Origin: Vermamoeba vermiformis
Taxonomy: Eukaryota > Tubulinea > Echinamoebida
DNA length: 64,000 nucleotides
Direction of reading: 5' to 3'
Assembly: GCA_045837725.1 (NCBI GenBank)
Contig: JBEWZL010000053.1
Span: 1 to 64,000, forward strand
Shown one piece after another: positions 23,129 to 33,334 of the stretch (within the stretch, counting starts at the first letter, position 1; each line of letters opens with the position of its first letter). The notes under the pieces were generated by a model. The model was not told the DNA's origin. It was given only the letters and a program-made list of their open reading frames with translations, and ran no database searches. The translations under genes were made by a program, and so were the position numbers.

Positions 23129-23945
23129 ATGAGCGGTAATGATGGTGTGGATCTTTCGAAGCACCCTAGTGGCATCGTTCCTATCCTTCAGAACATTGTC
23201 AGCACGGTGAATCTGGGCACCAAGCTCGATTTAAAACAGATTGCACTCAAAGCCAGAAATGCAGAATATAATCCAAAGCGTTTTGCAGCCGTTATTATGC
23301 GTATTCGTGATCCAAAGACTACAGCCTTGATTTTTGCATCAGGCAAGATGGTATGCACCGGAGCCAAGAGTGAAGATCTGTCGAGATTAGCAGCCAGAAA
23401 ATATGCTAGAATTATTCAAAAGCTCAATTACCCAGCCAAATTTTTGGACTTCAAAATTCAGAACATTGTAGCTTCGTGCGACGTTAAATTTGCAATTAGG
23501 CTTGAAGGATTAGCATCTGCCCACAACTCCTTTTCGAGTTACGAACCCGAATTATTTCCTGGTATGCATTATTATTTATCACTCCTACGTACTGCAAATT
23601 AACGGTCCTTCCTGCATCTGAAATTTTTTCCAGTAACTCAAAGCACCATTTATCGTTTTATTATTAATGTATTCCGTTTTGCTTTGAGTTAATTATTGCC
23701 ACCAATAATTATAACGGTCCTTTTGGCTGCGTGCTCGCTCGTCTTAGCGTTTATTTCTACCGTGATCAAGTGGTGTTAATTAGCTTTTGTTTGCAGGTCT
23801 TATCTACCGCATGGTCAAGCCTAAAGTCGTACTGCTGATCTTCGTGTCAGGCAAGATTGTATTAACTGGTGCTAAAGTGCGAACAGACATTTACGAAGCC
23901 TTTGAGAATATTTATCCTGTGTTGACCGAGTTCAAGAAGAGTTAG
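23129..23945 (+). CDS. tbp: TATA-binding protein (TBP)
   Basis: Two exons (23129-23561 and 23797-23945) give 193 aa, essentially the conserved saddle with a ~16-residue N-terminal tail. Both direct repeats are present: repeat one from [18 protein letters not shown] to [11 protein letters not shown], with [20 protein letters not shown]; repeat two from [20 protein letters not shown] to the C-terminal LTEFKKS, with [13 protein letters not shown]. It binds the TATA element and nucleates transcription by all three RNA polymerases. The 235-nt intron interrupts repeat two before LIYRMVKPK, which has K where many TBPs have Q or P; otherwise the core looks canonical. Confidence 0.97.
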
Positions 23946-24309
23946 GCACCGCAACGGCGATTCTTATCTCTACTACCATTTTTGTTCAAATCATTGTTGC
24001 ACTTGTAACCCTTTCGGCCTGTTCTTGTTGTTGAAAAGTAGATCGGATCGTGGTCCACTTTTTGCGATCAGAACAAGCTTTAATGTAAAATAAAACCGTC
24101 GAAAACAATATCTCGTACGAGAAGCCGTTGAAAGTAACGCACAGTAATTACCAACTATTTATAATTTATTTAGTATTGGCAAAAAAGCTGTACAAAAACT
24201 GCGTGTCACGATCCACGATAAAAAATTAAATTGCGTGGCTCGAGCATCATTCTTTCTTATTATACATTGTCGTGCGTTCTATATGAAATACATAGGCTCG
24301 GTTAATAGC
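23946..24309. other. Convergent 3' region, no gene seen
   Basis: This stretch lies between the convergent TBP and Pro/Tyr-rich genes and should hold both 3' UTRs. AT-rich sequence with AATAAA-like signals (for example AAAATAAAACC near 24090) fits poly(A) addition. No coding sequence or structured RNA was recognised. Confidence 0.5.
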
Positions 24310-25094
24310 TTAGTAGTAACCAGGGTAAGTGCCAGGATAAGGATTGGTTTGGTAGACAACAGTGTTTTGCGGGGGGGAATAGACCATTGGAGGAGGTTGA
24401 GTTTGATAGACTAAGAATTAAGCGGTTAATATTTGCGCGAAGGATCGATAGTTAGGACGAAATGCTGAATTTCCGATCAGTTAGGTAAAGCTTGAGAAAG
24501 CCCGAAAAAAGCGCTAAATCTTTCCTATGTCTTCGGTAATTGTTTCAAATATTTACCTGTAGTAGCCTGCATGGGAGGAGGGACAACTGTCATCATCGGT
24601 TGTGAAACCATCATTGGTGGAGGCATGGGAGCCGGATTGGTGTAAATTGTCTGTAAATTATTTGTTAATATTCACATTACTGCAATAATTGTTATGCACC
24701 CGTAGTTAGAAGTAAATTAGCAAAAGTAATAGGTAATTAAAATTAGAAATTTGATCAATTAATTAAATCCAGCCAGATCTCAATACTTACAGTAGTAGTC
24801 ATAGGAGGAGGTGGAGGAGGTTGTTGCATATAATATGTAGTGGTAGTTGTAGAGGTAGGAGGAGGGGGAGAAGGACGAGGAGCATTAATATAAGTTACGT
24901 GTGTTACACGGTGTCTGCATTCCTTGCAGCGAGCTGAGTTATAAGCTCCTTGAGAATAATATCGACCTAATTAATTAATACACGATAATTAGTCCGCCAT
25001 TCTGTTAACGAGATCGGAGACGTGGAGTAAGACCAGAGCTCGCTGATTCACGTCAATAGTATGACCACTTACCACACTCTACGCAATGAGGCAT
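24310..25094 (-). CDS. Small Pro/Tyr-rich protein with N-terminal CxxC pair
   Basis: Four exons (25073-25094, 24791-24966, 24557-24650, 24310-24410) give 130 aa. The N-terminus reads MPHCVECGRYYSQGAYNSAR and then CKECRHRV: two CxxC knuckles 17 residues apart, a likely zinc ribbon, with the first split from the second by an intron. The rest is low complexity, rich in Pro, Thr, Tyr and Met (PPPPPP, MPPPMM, QTNPYPGTYPGYY). I do not recognise the family. It could be an adaptor whose polyproline tail binds SH3 or WW domains and whose zinc finger binds protein or nucleic acid. Confidence 0.72.
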
Positions 25095-25981
25095 ATCGAG
25101 TTAAGTTGTTGTTGCTTGTTGATTGCAAATTGAATGAAATGAAAAAGCTAGACCGGTGCAAGTTTTTAACCTGGCAGAAAATTTCGCCTTCAAAGAATAA
25201 TTACGCGATGCTCAGAAGAAAACAAAGGAGAAGGAATTTTACGCACATTTGTGGGAGCTTCGAACCGCCTAGCGAGCCTTTAAGCGCAAATTTTATTATA
25301 TTTATGTTCCGGTAGTCGCCGCGCTGCGCCAGCAGCTCGGATTTGCGCGGGTTGACCTATTGGGCCCGGAGTTTTTGAGGGGGCCCGACGCCGCTTTTAA
25401 AGAGCAGATGGCCGGGATGTGTCGCGCCTGGAAAACTTGCGCCGAGGGAAAAAGAAAAATAATGGTATTTAGTCAGGCGGCACGCCGCGGACGGGAGCAG
25501 GTTATTTAAAAATATTTCAGAAAAAAGTCGCCCTGAAAATAATTGCAAACATAAACGCATTAACTGGGCGCACCTAGCCCCCTATCTATTATATCTATGC
25601 TTTGGTGCGGAATAATCACTGCAATTTTCGTAATCTCACAATGTGCGTAAAATTTCTTCTCAGGAATGTGAAAAAGAGGAAGATTTCGCTGCATTTTGTA
25701 CAAAAATGTATATTTGACGCGAGTTTTTGGAATAATAGCAGGTAATTTGACCGAGATCTCTGAACTTTTGGTTCGTCGATTACCGCGGCACTCTTTCGTT
25801 TTTGCTAGCTTTTAGGGCCATTACAGATTCTTCGCATTTTTTTAGGCTATGGAGTAATTTAATTACTTTTGGGTGGAAGTATTTACAGGTGTTACAACGG
25901 CTACATGAAGCCCGTCTGACAAAAATATTGCGCTTTTGCAACTGCGCTTAGAATTGTTGTTTCGAAATAAGTTATGTATTA
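25095..25981. other. Intergenic stretch with a GC-rich 200-bp island
   Basis: Nothing here is a supported gene. Between about 25310 and 25510 the sequence is strikingly GC-rich (blocks such as GGGCCC, GCCGCGCTGCGCC, GGCGGCACGCCGCGG) inside AT-rich surroundings. One plus-strand frame stays open from about 25273 to 25510 without an ATG and reads like protein (AALRQQLGFARVDLLGPEFL). It may be a chance GC effect, a promoter island between divergent transcripts, or a short acquired fragment. Confidence 0.4.
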
Positions 25982-26566
25982 TTAGAAGAATTTGGTTCCT
26001 TGCGCTTGCAATTGCTTCATTCGCTCCGTAGTTTGTTCGTGGATGCAGTCTTCCAAAGCCTAAAAATTCCAAATATTAATATAAATTAATTAACAGGCTA
26101 TAGATTGCGAATGATATGAAGGCGAAGAAGTTCAAGGTTATTGATATTGCATAATGGCGTGTTACTTACGTGTTCTCCGTAGATCCACATGCCAGCTGTC
26201 ATTATACCTAGAAACTATTTTAGTATATCACATTATATGGCGTGAAATTATATTGCAATATTTGTCGAATTTTGGATAACTTGCTAATGAAAATTTGTTC
26301 AAGATTTGACATACCGGTGACAAACAAAATTCCATGGTTGACCCGCAGGCGTTTTTGAATCCACAATGCTGTAAGTAAGATTATTAGGACAGAATACAAT
26401 TGAAGAAAATTTCTCTAGTCAAATCTATACATTTTTTGAATGCAGCGTATGTTAAGGTGCCAGAAACAGCACCATAAATTATTGCACCAAGTGTTCCTTG
26501 CTTAGCGACTCTTCCGAGGCATTCTGAAAGGTTCTTTTTTTTCTCTACTTCGTAAGGTGTGGTCAT
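25982..26566 (-). CDS. Small membrane protein, ~101 aa, unknown family
   Basis: Four exons (26431-26566, 26315-26368, 26170-26207, 25982-26059) close in frame to 101 aa. A short charged N-terminus with one cysteine (NLSECLGRVAKQG) is followed by a first hydrophobic stretch (LGAIIYGAVSGTLTYAAF), a basic loop, a second hydrophobic stretch (GILFVTGIMTAGMWIYG), then a charged tail with a Cys (EDCIHEQTTERMKQLQ). The size and two-helix hairpin layout resemble small mitochondrial inner-membrane proteins (HIG1 or OCIA-like), but I see no diagnostic motif, so the function is open. Confidence 0.65.
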
Positions 26567-26881
26567 CTTGGGTTACTATAGAAATAAATAGCTAACTAAA
26601 TACTGATACGTGACTTCGACGTGATCGGGTAATGTGGTGTTTGCTTCGCGCAAAAATTGCATTAAATAACATTGCACACTAAACTCACAGCGCCGCCAGT
26701 CACGTGACTACTCACAAACTCCTAATAACTCCGGGACCGAATTCACTGCTGCGCGTTAGTGAATAGTTTCCCTATTTTATTTGCACCAGATTGTAAAGTT
26801 GCCGAATGAATCCCGCGATAGGCCGAGGAATTAAATATGTTTGTCGATCAGCTGCGCACTTTTGGACATTTATCCTGTAGG

Positions 26882-27061
26882 CTAACGGTACATCACCCAG
26901 TTATCTAAAAATATTCTATATCCTTCGGTGATGGCGCTACCAAACTTCAATGCACGTTTAGTCGGAGACAGCTCCGAATGGCATTGGAAATAATTATTAA
27001 TAATGAACATCTCCGGCTCTTGTCGTTCAAAATTGAAAAGTAATTTCTCTGTCAAATCCAT
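26882..27061 (-). CDS. Possible short single-exon protein, unknown
   Basis: An ATG at 27061 opens 59 codons (start MDLTEKLLFNFERQEPEMF, end RIFLDNWVMYR) with balanced, protein-like composition. It may be one exon of a larger gene, but I found no partner. The rest of 26567-27457 shows nothing else I can support. Confidence 0.3.
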   Translation of the reverse strand: MDLTEKLLFNFERQEPEMFIINNYFQCHSELSPTKRALKFGSAITEGYRIFLDNWVMYR

Positions 27062-27457
27062 GAGCACCTACTTTATTGCAATCGAGTTTGATTTGTTGAA
27101 CTGTCAAATTGAAATATAAGGTAATCGTGAATAACGCTTAATCGTAACACTTTTCACCTTATTTATACAGGGGAAATTGCGTCGTCATTTTGTAAGGTCG
27201 CGCGCATATAATTCATTTAATTTCACCTAGTTGTAACCTGGGGCCTGAACGAGCAGCAATCAGGAGTGCAAATTCTAATTGCAGATTTCCAAATTTTGGT
27301 ATTACGAACTATTCTCTTGCGGTTATGCGATAGGGTTTCAAGTAAATTTGGCCGAGCACAAATCTTACTTTTTTCTGGCCTGACGTCAGGCTCAACAACA
27401 GCTATTTATGCTTCATTATTTGCAAGTAGCAATGGTGCAGTAATACTCCTTGCTCCA

Positions 27458-28635
27458 ATGGGTATGTTTCATAGTACGAGCGGGAAGCATTTCTACCGGC
27501 CATACAAAATGGTGGTAGACTTAGTAATCCCCAAGGAGACTCTGCGCAAGATTCTGATCCGCGAAGACGAGCTCCGCTATTCAAAAGAATATTTGGAGAA
27601 GTACGATAAGGCTCAGCAAGAGAAAAGCTTGGGCAGAATTCGAGATGTAACTTTGGAAATTCAAAATCAAGCTTTGAAGGAATTTGGATATTGGGATATG
27701 CGAGGCATTACTGTTTTAAATAATGCTCGACACGAGTATAAGTAAGCGACATTTTTTAAAATTCGGCGTTACTTAAAATAATAATTGTTTGCTCTGATAA
27801 AACTTTCGCGTTCAGTATTAACATTAACGTCGATTAGAGACGACCCCGAGATGAATAAGCTCACTGTGTATATGCGATGCGACCATAGTACTGAAGGAGA
27901 TATCGCTAAACAGAAAATGGCTCCGGATGCAGCACTCGTGACTTTGAACGGCGAACAAACCTCTCTCACCTCATACTTGGCTTCATTGACTCCCAAACTG
28001 TACGTATATCATGTGGCCAATGTAGTCGAAGCTAATTCAACTGTATCAGACCTGTGGTGATTCTTTCAGGCTCGTTGACATGACCTCCGTTTCGTTTTGC
28101 AATTGAAGAGATGAATCAGTTGCAAAAGAAATATGAAGGCAAAGCACACTTTATCTACGTGTACATTGAAGAAGCTCATGCTGAGTGAGTAGACGAACAA
28201 ACGTGAGATATCTGGTTGTTTATCTAACGTTGATTTTGTAGTGACGAGTGGCCGTTGAGCACCACGTTCTGCATCAAACAACACAAAACAATGGAAGAAC
28301 GACTGACTGCAGCGAAGATGTTGGTGAATGAGTTCGGTTCGACCATTCCAGTGCTTGTTGACTCGATGGCGAATGAGTTCAACACCAAGTACTCTGTCTG
28401 GCCTGAGAGGTACGAGCTTCTTATTCAGAGTTTGTAATGACTTATCAGTACTGATATTAATTTATCGAAATTTAGATTCTTCATTGTGGGTGGTGAAGGC
28501 GAGATGATTCTTGCGGCTTATCCGACTACCGAGTTCGGATTTGATCGTGGTTTGATTGACACGCACTTGCAAAGCTTGACAGTGCCTCCTCAGGACAAGG
28601 CGGCTGTAGTGATGCAGGAAGCGCAGTCAAAATGA
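27458..28635 (+). CDS. Iodothyronine deiodinase-like selenoprotein, copy 1
   Basis: Five exons (27458-27741, 27838-27999, 28050-28184, 28242-28409, 28476-28635) give 302 codons. The TGA at 28081-28083 is in frame and is codon 160. It sits in VILSGSL-T-U-PPF, exactly where deiodinases carry catalytic selenocysteine (S-x-T-U-P-P-F). Family motifs follow: HFIYVYIEEAHADDEWPL, KQHKTMEERLTAAKML, IPVLVDSMANEF and VWPERFFIVGGEG. The start was set at the ATG shared with copy 2, because sequence upstream is not conserved. No obvious signal peptide is seen. In animals these thioredoxin-fold enzymes remove iodine from thyroid hormones; in a protist the substrate is unknown and may be another halogenated or redox substrate. 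Confidence 0.9.
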
Positions 28636-28679
28636 GTGTAATTGTTAGACTAGTTATGTCCAGCGTAGCATTCTTATGC

Positions 28680-28765
28680 AACTCGATTTCGTGATGACAA
28701 AGTGAACGGTCAAACTCTAATTTAAAACGAGTCCCGTCACTTTTGAGAATAAGAAGCGGTTGTTT
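28680..28765 (+). promoter_or_regulatory. SECIS-like element, 3' UTR of deiodinase copy 1
   Basis: The 3' UTR folds by eye into a eukaryotic SECIS. The kink-turn core has ATGA at 28694-28697 opposite TGA at 28744-28746. Between them is a helix in which AAAGTGAACGG pairs with CCGTCACTTT with one bulged A. The conserved unpaired AA lies at 28712-28713, and a mini-stem above it (ACTC with GAGT) makes this a form-2 SECIS. It lies about 60 nt after the stop, downstream of the Sec codon as required. Confidence 0.85.
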
Positions 28766-28973
28766 TAGCGAGTGCGAAGCTGCAAGGAGCTAGTTTGTAA
28801 ATAAAAAATTGTAGTTAGCGCAAAATCAGTTTCAGGTCTTGAGACAATTATAGAATTCAGATCTTCCGGTAAACTAATGATTGACGTTCAGCAATCTTTT
28901 TGACAGATAAGTGCAGCGATTATACGATATTTCAATTATATTACATTATATTAGTACATAATATTTTTTCAAT

Positions 28974-29500
28974 TCAAAGGTTTCGAAACCTCTCCAACAC
29001 CTGTACGGAAATAAGTGAAAAGCTGAGATGACATAGCAGTATCGATGGCTACTCACAACATCGAGCGCAATTTCTGACAGATCTGTTGAGCCAATTTCGC
29101 AATCAATGGCCCTTCACAACTTGTCGAAACAAGGCTTTTTGAGATGCAATAATCATCTTGAGCTTAATGGGAGATTGATCGGGACACCATAGTACAAATA
29201 TGATTAGATTTCGAACGGTTCCATTGTTTTGGGTGTACGTAATTCTTTTAACGGCGTAGCAAGGCTCTTTTTCAGGTAGATCGGCTAAAAACTATAACAA
29301 TAATTAATATCCTTGCCGTATAACAATTTATTGCCGAGTGATACCTGTTCGTAAGAGGATCCTGGACTTCCGAATTTATCGATCGTAATTGAATTTGTAG
29401 AACGGTCGTATTTGAAAGTAATGTAACCATAGACTTGAACGAGTTTTTAGTGCTTCAAATTCTCGAGGACATGCTTCTGAAATAGTGATTGCGGCAGAGG
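28974..29500 (-). pseudogene. ADF/cofilin pseudogene
   Basis: Reading the minus strand in pieces gives an almost complete ADF/cofilin: SEACPREFEALKT, VQVYGYITFKYDRSTNSITI, FLADLPEKEPCYAVKRITY, LIIFVLWCPDQSPIKLKM, then STDLSEIALDV and VLERFRNL. Normal cofilin-type introns are visible (donors after EQ near 29346 and after LDV near 29056, the latter GTGAGT to TACAG). However, the frame breaks at least twice, between EALKT and VQVYGY and again near QKALF, and there is an in-frame TGA before the AIDCEI segment. It is therefore a decayed cofilin lying antisense between the two deiodinase copies, unless the assembly has several indels. Cofilins sever and depolymerise actin. Confidence 0.75.
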
Positions 29501-29868
29501 GAGGAGGCAGCTGAGTGTTTAAAATAAACAAAATAAATAAATTAAAAATTTGATTATAGGCGTTTTGAGTACAGTAATAATGCATACCATCTCACAAGGC
29601 TATTTAGAAAATAAAAATATTAATGCCAATTGCAAGCGTAGTTCAAACCTGCTTACCATGTCAACCATTTTGGCTTTGAAACGATATAATTTGCAATTGT
29701 ATATATATAAGAGTAATTTTGGCTTCGATTGTTGCAATCGTGGTTGCGCAATGAAATTGACGTTCTTAACTATTTCTGTCCACTGGAGAGTCTTTTGTCC
29801 TCCCATGCAAAATAAACCTCAAGAAGACTATTTCAAAACCAAACGCGATCTAGATACCACAGCCCGCA

Positions 29869-31179
29869 ATGGGCATGTTTCATAGTACGAGCGGGAAGGA
29901 GTTTTACAGCCCCTACAGCCGGCATGTTCGTTGCGAAATACGGAAAGAAACGCTGAAACAGATATTGATTCGTGAGGATGAGCTCCGCTTTTCGAAAGAA
30001 TATTTAGAAAAATGTGACAAAGCTCAACAAGAAAAAAGCTTGGCGAAAATTCGAGATGCGACAATTGAAATTCAAGATCGAGCTTTGAAGGAATTCGGCT
30101 TTGAACAAAAGAACTGGCCAGAATAGTATTGTACAATGCGCGTCACAAATATAGGTATATTTAATTTTAATAATCAGTTTAAATTCAAAATATTGACGTA
30201 AATTGACAGAGACGATCCCGAGATGAATAGGCTCACAGTGTACATGAGACACGATCACAGTGAGAGAGGAAATTTAATTCCTAAATATGCAGGATATCCT
30301 CAGAGGAAAGAAGACTACACAGCTCCAGATGCAGCACTCGTGACTTTGAACGGTGAACAAACCTCTCTCACCTCCTACTTGACTTCACTGACTACCAAAC
30401 TGTACGTATATCACATCGCCAATGTAGTCGAAACTAATTCAACTGTATCAGACCTGTGGTGATTCTTTCAGGTTCATTGACATGACCTCCGTTTCGCTTT
30501 GCAATTGAAGAGATGAATCAGTTGCAAAAGAAATATGAAGGCAAAGCACATTTTGTCTACGTGTACATTGAAGAAGCTCATGCTGAGTGAGTAGACGAAC
30601 TGACGTGAGATATCTAGTTGTTTATGTAACGTTGATTTTGTAGCGACGAGTGGCCGTTGAGCACCACGTTCTGCATCAAACAACACAAAACAATGGAAGA
30701 ACGACTGACTGCAGCAAAGATGTTGGTGAATGAGTTCGGTTCGACCATTCCAGTGCTTGTTGACTCGATGGCGAATGAGTTCAACACCAAGTACTCTGTC
30801 TGGCCTGAGAGGTACGAGCTTCTTATTCACAGTTTGTAATGACTTATCAGTACTGATATTAATTCTTATTCATACTTAATCGTACGATCTTTCTCCTCTG
30901 CCACGGAACTTATCTACTTGCGTAAAGCCTTATTAACATGTTGCATTAACTAGATTCTTCATTGTGAATTGCGAATCCGAGCTGCTTTACGTTGCCTCTC
31001 CAACCACAGAGTTCGGCTTTGATCGCACTGAGATTGACAGGGAGTTGCAAAGACTTTCAGCTCCCGCCTCAAATCCAGAGCCGACTTCATCTGCAGAGAC
31101 CGCTTTTGTTCCCGTGCCCCCAGCGACCGTGCCCAGTCCAGGCATACAAAAGACTGAAGATGAAGCTAAAGATGAATAA
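29869..31179 (+). pseudogene. Iodothyronine deiodinase-like selenoprotein, copy 2, frameshifted exon 1
   Basis: Exons parallel copy 1: 29869-30154, 30210-30401, 30452-30586, 30644-30811, 30954-31179. The in-frame TGA is at 30483-30485, again in SGSL-T-U-PPF, and IEEAHA, IPVLVDSMANEF and WPER are kept. Exon 2 has a 30-nt insertion relative to copy 1, and the C-terminus is diverged with a Pro/Thr-rich tail. Exon 1 differs by two nucleotides net near 30110, so the frame runs into a TAG at about 30127 instead of reaching NARHKYR. It may be a recent pseudogene, may use an internal ATG (for example in exon 2 near 30222), or may carry an assembly error. Purifying similarity downstream of the lesion argues that decay, if real, is young. 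Confidence 0.75.
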
Positions 31180-31224
31180 CACATTCATTATGGACGTCTA
31201 ATTACTTCAGCGCGTATTCGCAGG

Positions 31225-31310
31225 GCAACTCGATTTCGGGATGACAAAGTGAACGGTCAAACTCTAATTTAAAACGGGTCCCGCCACTTTTGAGAATAAG
31301 AAACAGTTGT
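31225..31310 (+). promoter_or_regulatory. SECIS-like element, 3' UTR of deiodinase copy 2
   Basis: Same architecture as the copy 1 element: ATGA at 31241-31244, unpaired AA at 31259-31260, TGA at 31291-31293. The mini-stem is ACTC with GGGT, keeping pairing through a G-U wobble where copy 1 has A-U. The surrounding 3' UTR is diverged, while this ~60-nt segment is nearly identical. Confidence 0.85.
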
Positions 31311-31734
31311 ATTAGCGAGTGCGAAGCTGTAGATGCGTCTAATTGTAGTAGTAATAGTAAGTAAATAGCGATACCTAAATTTGCGTCCTGAGCTTGTGTC
31401 CGATAAAAATTTCTGCGCAGATCAAAAGCTTTTAAAGTTGACCACGCATACCACATCTATGGATCATTTTCTAATACGCGCAACGACTAGCTCGCTATTA
31501 ACGCTCATTATGGAGCCCTCCCACAGCTGGTTCGTACGATCCCCGTCTTTTTATTCATCTGCTACTCGCCTCAAGTAATAAAAATAAGCACAACAATATT
31601 AAAATTAAATTGCATAATATTTATTGAGATCAATAATATTATATTAGTAAAGTGCGAGAAGCTGGATCTGGGTAATAAAAATTAATTAATTACAACTTTG
31701 TTTATCCAGATAGAAGGCAACGAAGAACCCAAGC

Positions 31735-31960
31735 ATGGCAATTACTACTGATGCATTTGCCTTTAAGATATCTAAAGGGCCGGATGCAGATTGGGCTACG
31801 GTATGTCCTCACAAAACAAAACAATAATTTGCTAACGGCGTATTGCCGGAGAAAGGTTCGGAGCTGCATTAATACGAGCAAAAGGAGTTAGCAAGTTACG
31901 CCGCAGTTAGTTAACCGGTTTATCCTTTCCTTTTCAAGCAAGTTCGGATCACGAGGTTGA
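31735..31960 (+). CDS. Possible small two-exon protein, unknown
   Basis: An ATG at 31735 opens 22 codons (MAITTDAFAFKISKGPDADW) ending at a good GTATGT donor (31801). A TTAG acceptor at 31891 continues in phase for 22 codons (QVTPQLVNRFILSFSSKFGS) to a TGA at 31958. A product of about 44 aa is too short to classify. It could also be a 5' exon of the homeobox gene downstream. Confidence 0.3.
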
Positions 31961-32066
31961 TTGACAAGTCGTCCATCAGCCGTAAAAAATGCAGGTTTAA
32001 AAGTGTAGCGTTAATTAATGGTTTATTAATCGTACACAATACAATAGAAGCACAACAAGACCCACC

Positions 32067-33064
32067 ATGGACAGCAGCTTGCTTTCTCATCCCCAGATTC
32101 ACTTCGCGCATTCGCCTTTGGAGTTCACCTCGCCATTTGACTTGCCTATAAATTCTGTGTTCGACATAGGATATACTTTGGTCGAGACGTACGAGCGATT
32201 TATCCAAGTTGGAGTCAGCCAGCCCAAAGCCGATCAAATCTCAACGCCCACATCCGCCTCTTCTCAAAGTCAAATGCAACGAGTAAATTTCGACTATATC
32301 AATTCAACATTCGAAGGTCAAGAAACTCTTACTGGATTCTTGAGCTGCCTCAGATCCTCGATCGAGGAGCAAGAACAGCATTTCCGTCACTTGCACAACT
32401 TCAGTACAAAATACATCGCACATATCGAGTACGTAGATACTGCACTCTTATGTAAGGTACTAATGACTATCTACAGTAATCGCCAGAGCGAAGAGGAAGA
32501 AGAAGAAAAAGAACGAAGGCCCGTTGAAAAGTTGATCCCCGAGTGGGTTGGGATCGATTGGAACGCGTTGGATGAAGACAATAGTACATCATTGCACATA
32601 GACGCTATTAACCCCGCCAAGAAACGACAAGGAAATCTTCCGAAGTCTATAACGGAGCAACTTAAGGTACCACACATCCGCATCCCAAATGCTTGATTCA
32701 ATTTCCTAATCTTTGCTTTGTTTAGTCGTGGCTTCGTGAGCATATAGACAACCCGTATCCGGTTAGTACATTGCAAGTTAACTTCTTAATTCAAGTTAAT
32801 TAACGAAGGAAATTTCAGAACGAGATCGAAAAAGAAAGATTGCTTAAAGAGACGGGGTTGACTTCAGTGCAATTGGCTAACTGGTTCATCAACGCACGTA
32901 GAAGATATGTAAGTATCAAATGACAGGATAATGAACCTTAAAAGAAATACTAACCGTATCTTCAGGTGCCGAAACTAATGCAACACGATCCGATCAGAAA
33001 GCGCGCAGTCATTAAGACAGAAACGAGAAGAGGCCGTAAGAAGGGATCCAAAAAGGCCAAGTAA
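32067..33064 (+). CDS. TALE-class homeobox protein
   Basis: Four exons (32067-32666, 32726-32761, 32819-32908, 32966-33064) give 274 aa; the ATG sits in a CCCACCATGG context. The homeodomain is near the C-terminus: KKRQGNLPKSITEQLKSWLR, EHIDNPYP, the TALE three-residue loop (NPYPNE), and helix 3 with VQLANWFINARRRY, which carries the invariant W, F, N and R. A basic AT-hook-like tail follows (RRGRKKGSKK). The N-terminal ~190 residues are acidic in part (EEEEEEKERR) and have no domain I recognise. TALE proteins control developmental or mating-type programmes and often work as heterodimers. Confidence 0.93.
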
Positions 33065-33334
33065 GCCAGTATTTAGTGCTTATTTCTGTATAAGTACGCT
33101 GTAAATATATTTTGTTTTACGAAGGCTGTGAGCTGTCTTTTAATTGTCAAATCTTTTTGTTGCTATTTTTAAAACATATAGTGGCACCAAATTTCGCAGG
33201 ATTATGCGAAAGAATTACGCTTCGGGGCTTTTGTACAATTCCCTCCCGATCCAAAACTAGCTGTCAAAAAATGTCACCAACCGGTTTTCCTACGCACAAA
33301 TCCAATTATTCATCAAATTAACATCAACGACAAT

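Noticed and set aside
28633-28635. Terminal TGA of deiodinase copy 1 as a second selenocysteine codon
   Set aside because: It lies only about 60 nt before the SECIS, at the near limit for decoding, and is followed two codons later by TAA, so it is best read as the stop.
29060-29110. In-frame TGA in the cofilin fragment as selenocysteine
   Set aside because: The same region has frameshifts and no SECIS-like element on that strand; decay explains it better.
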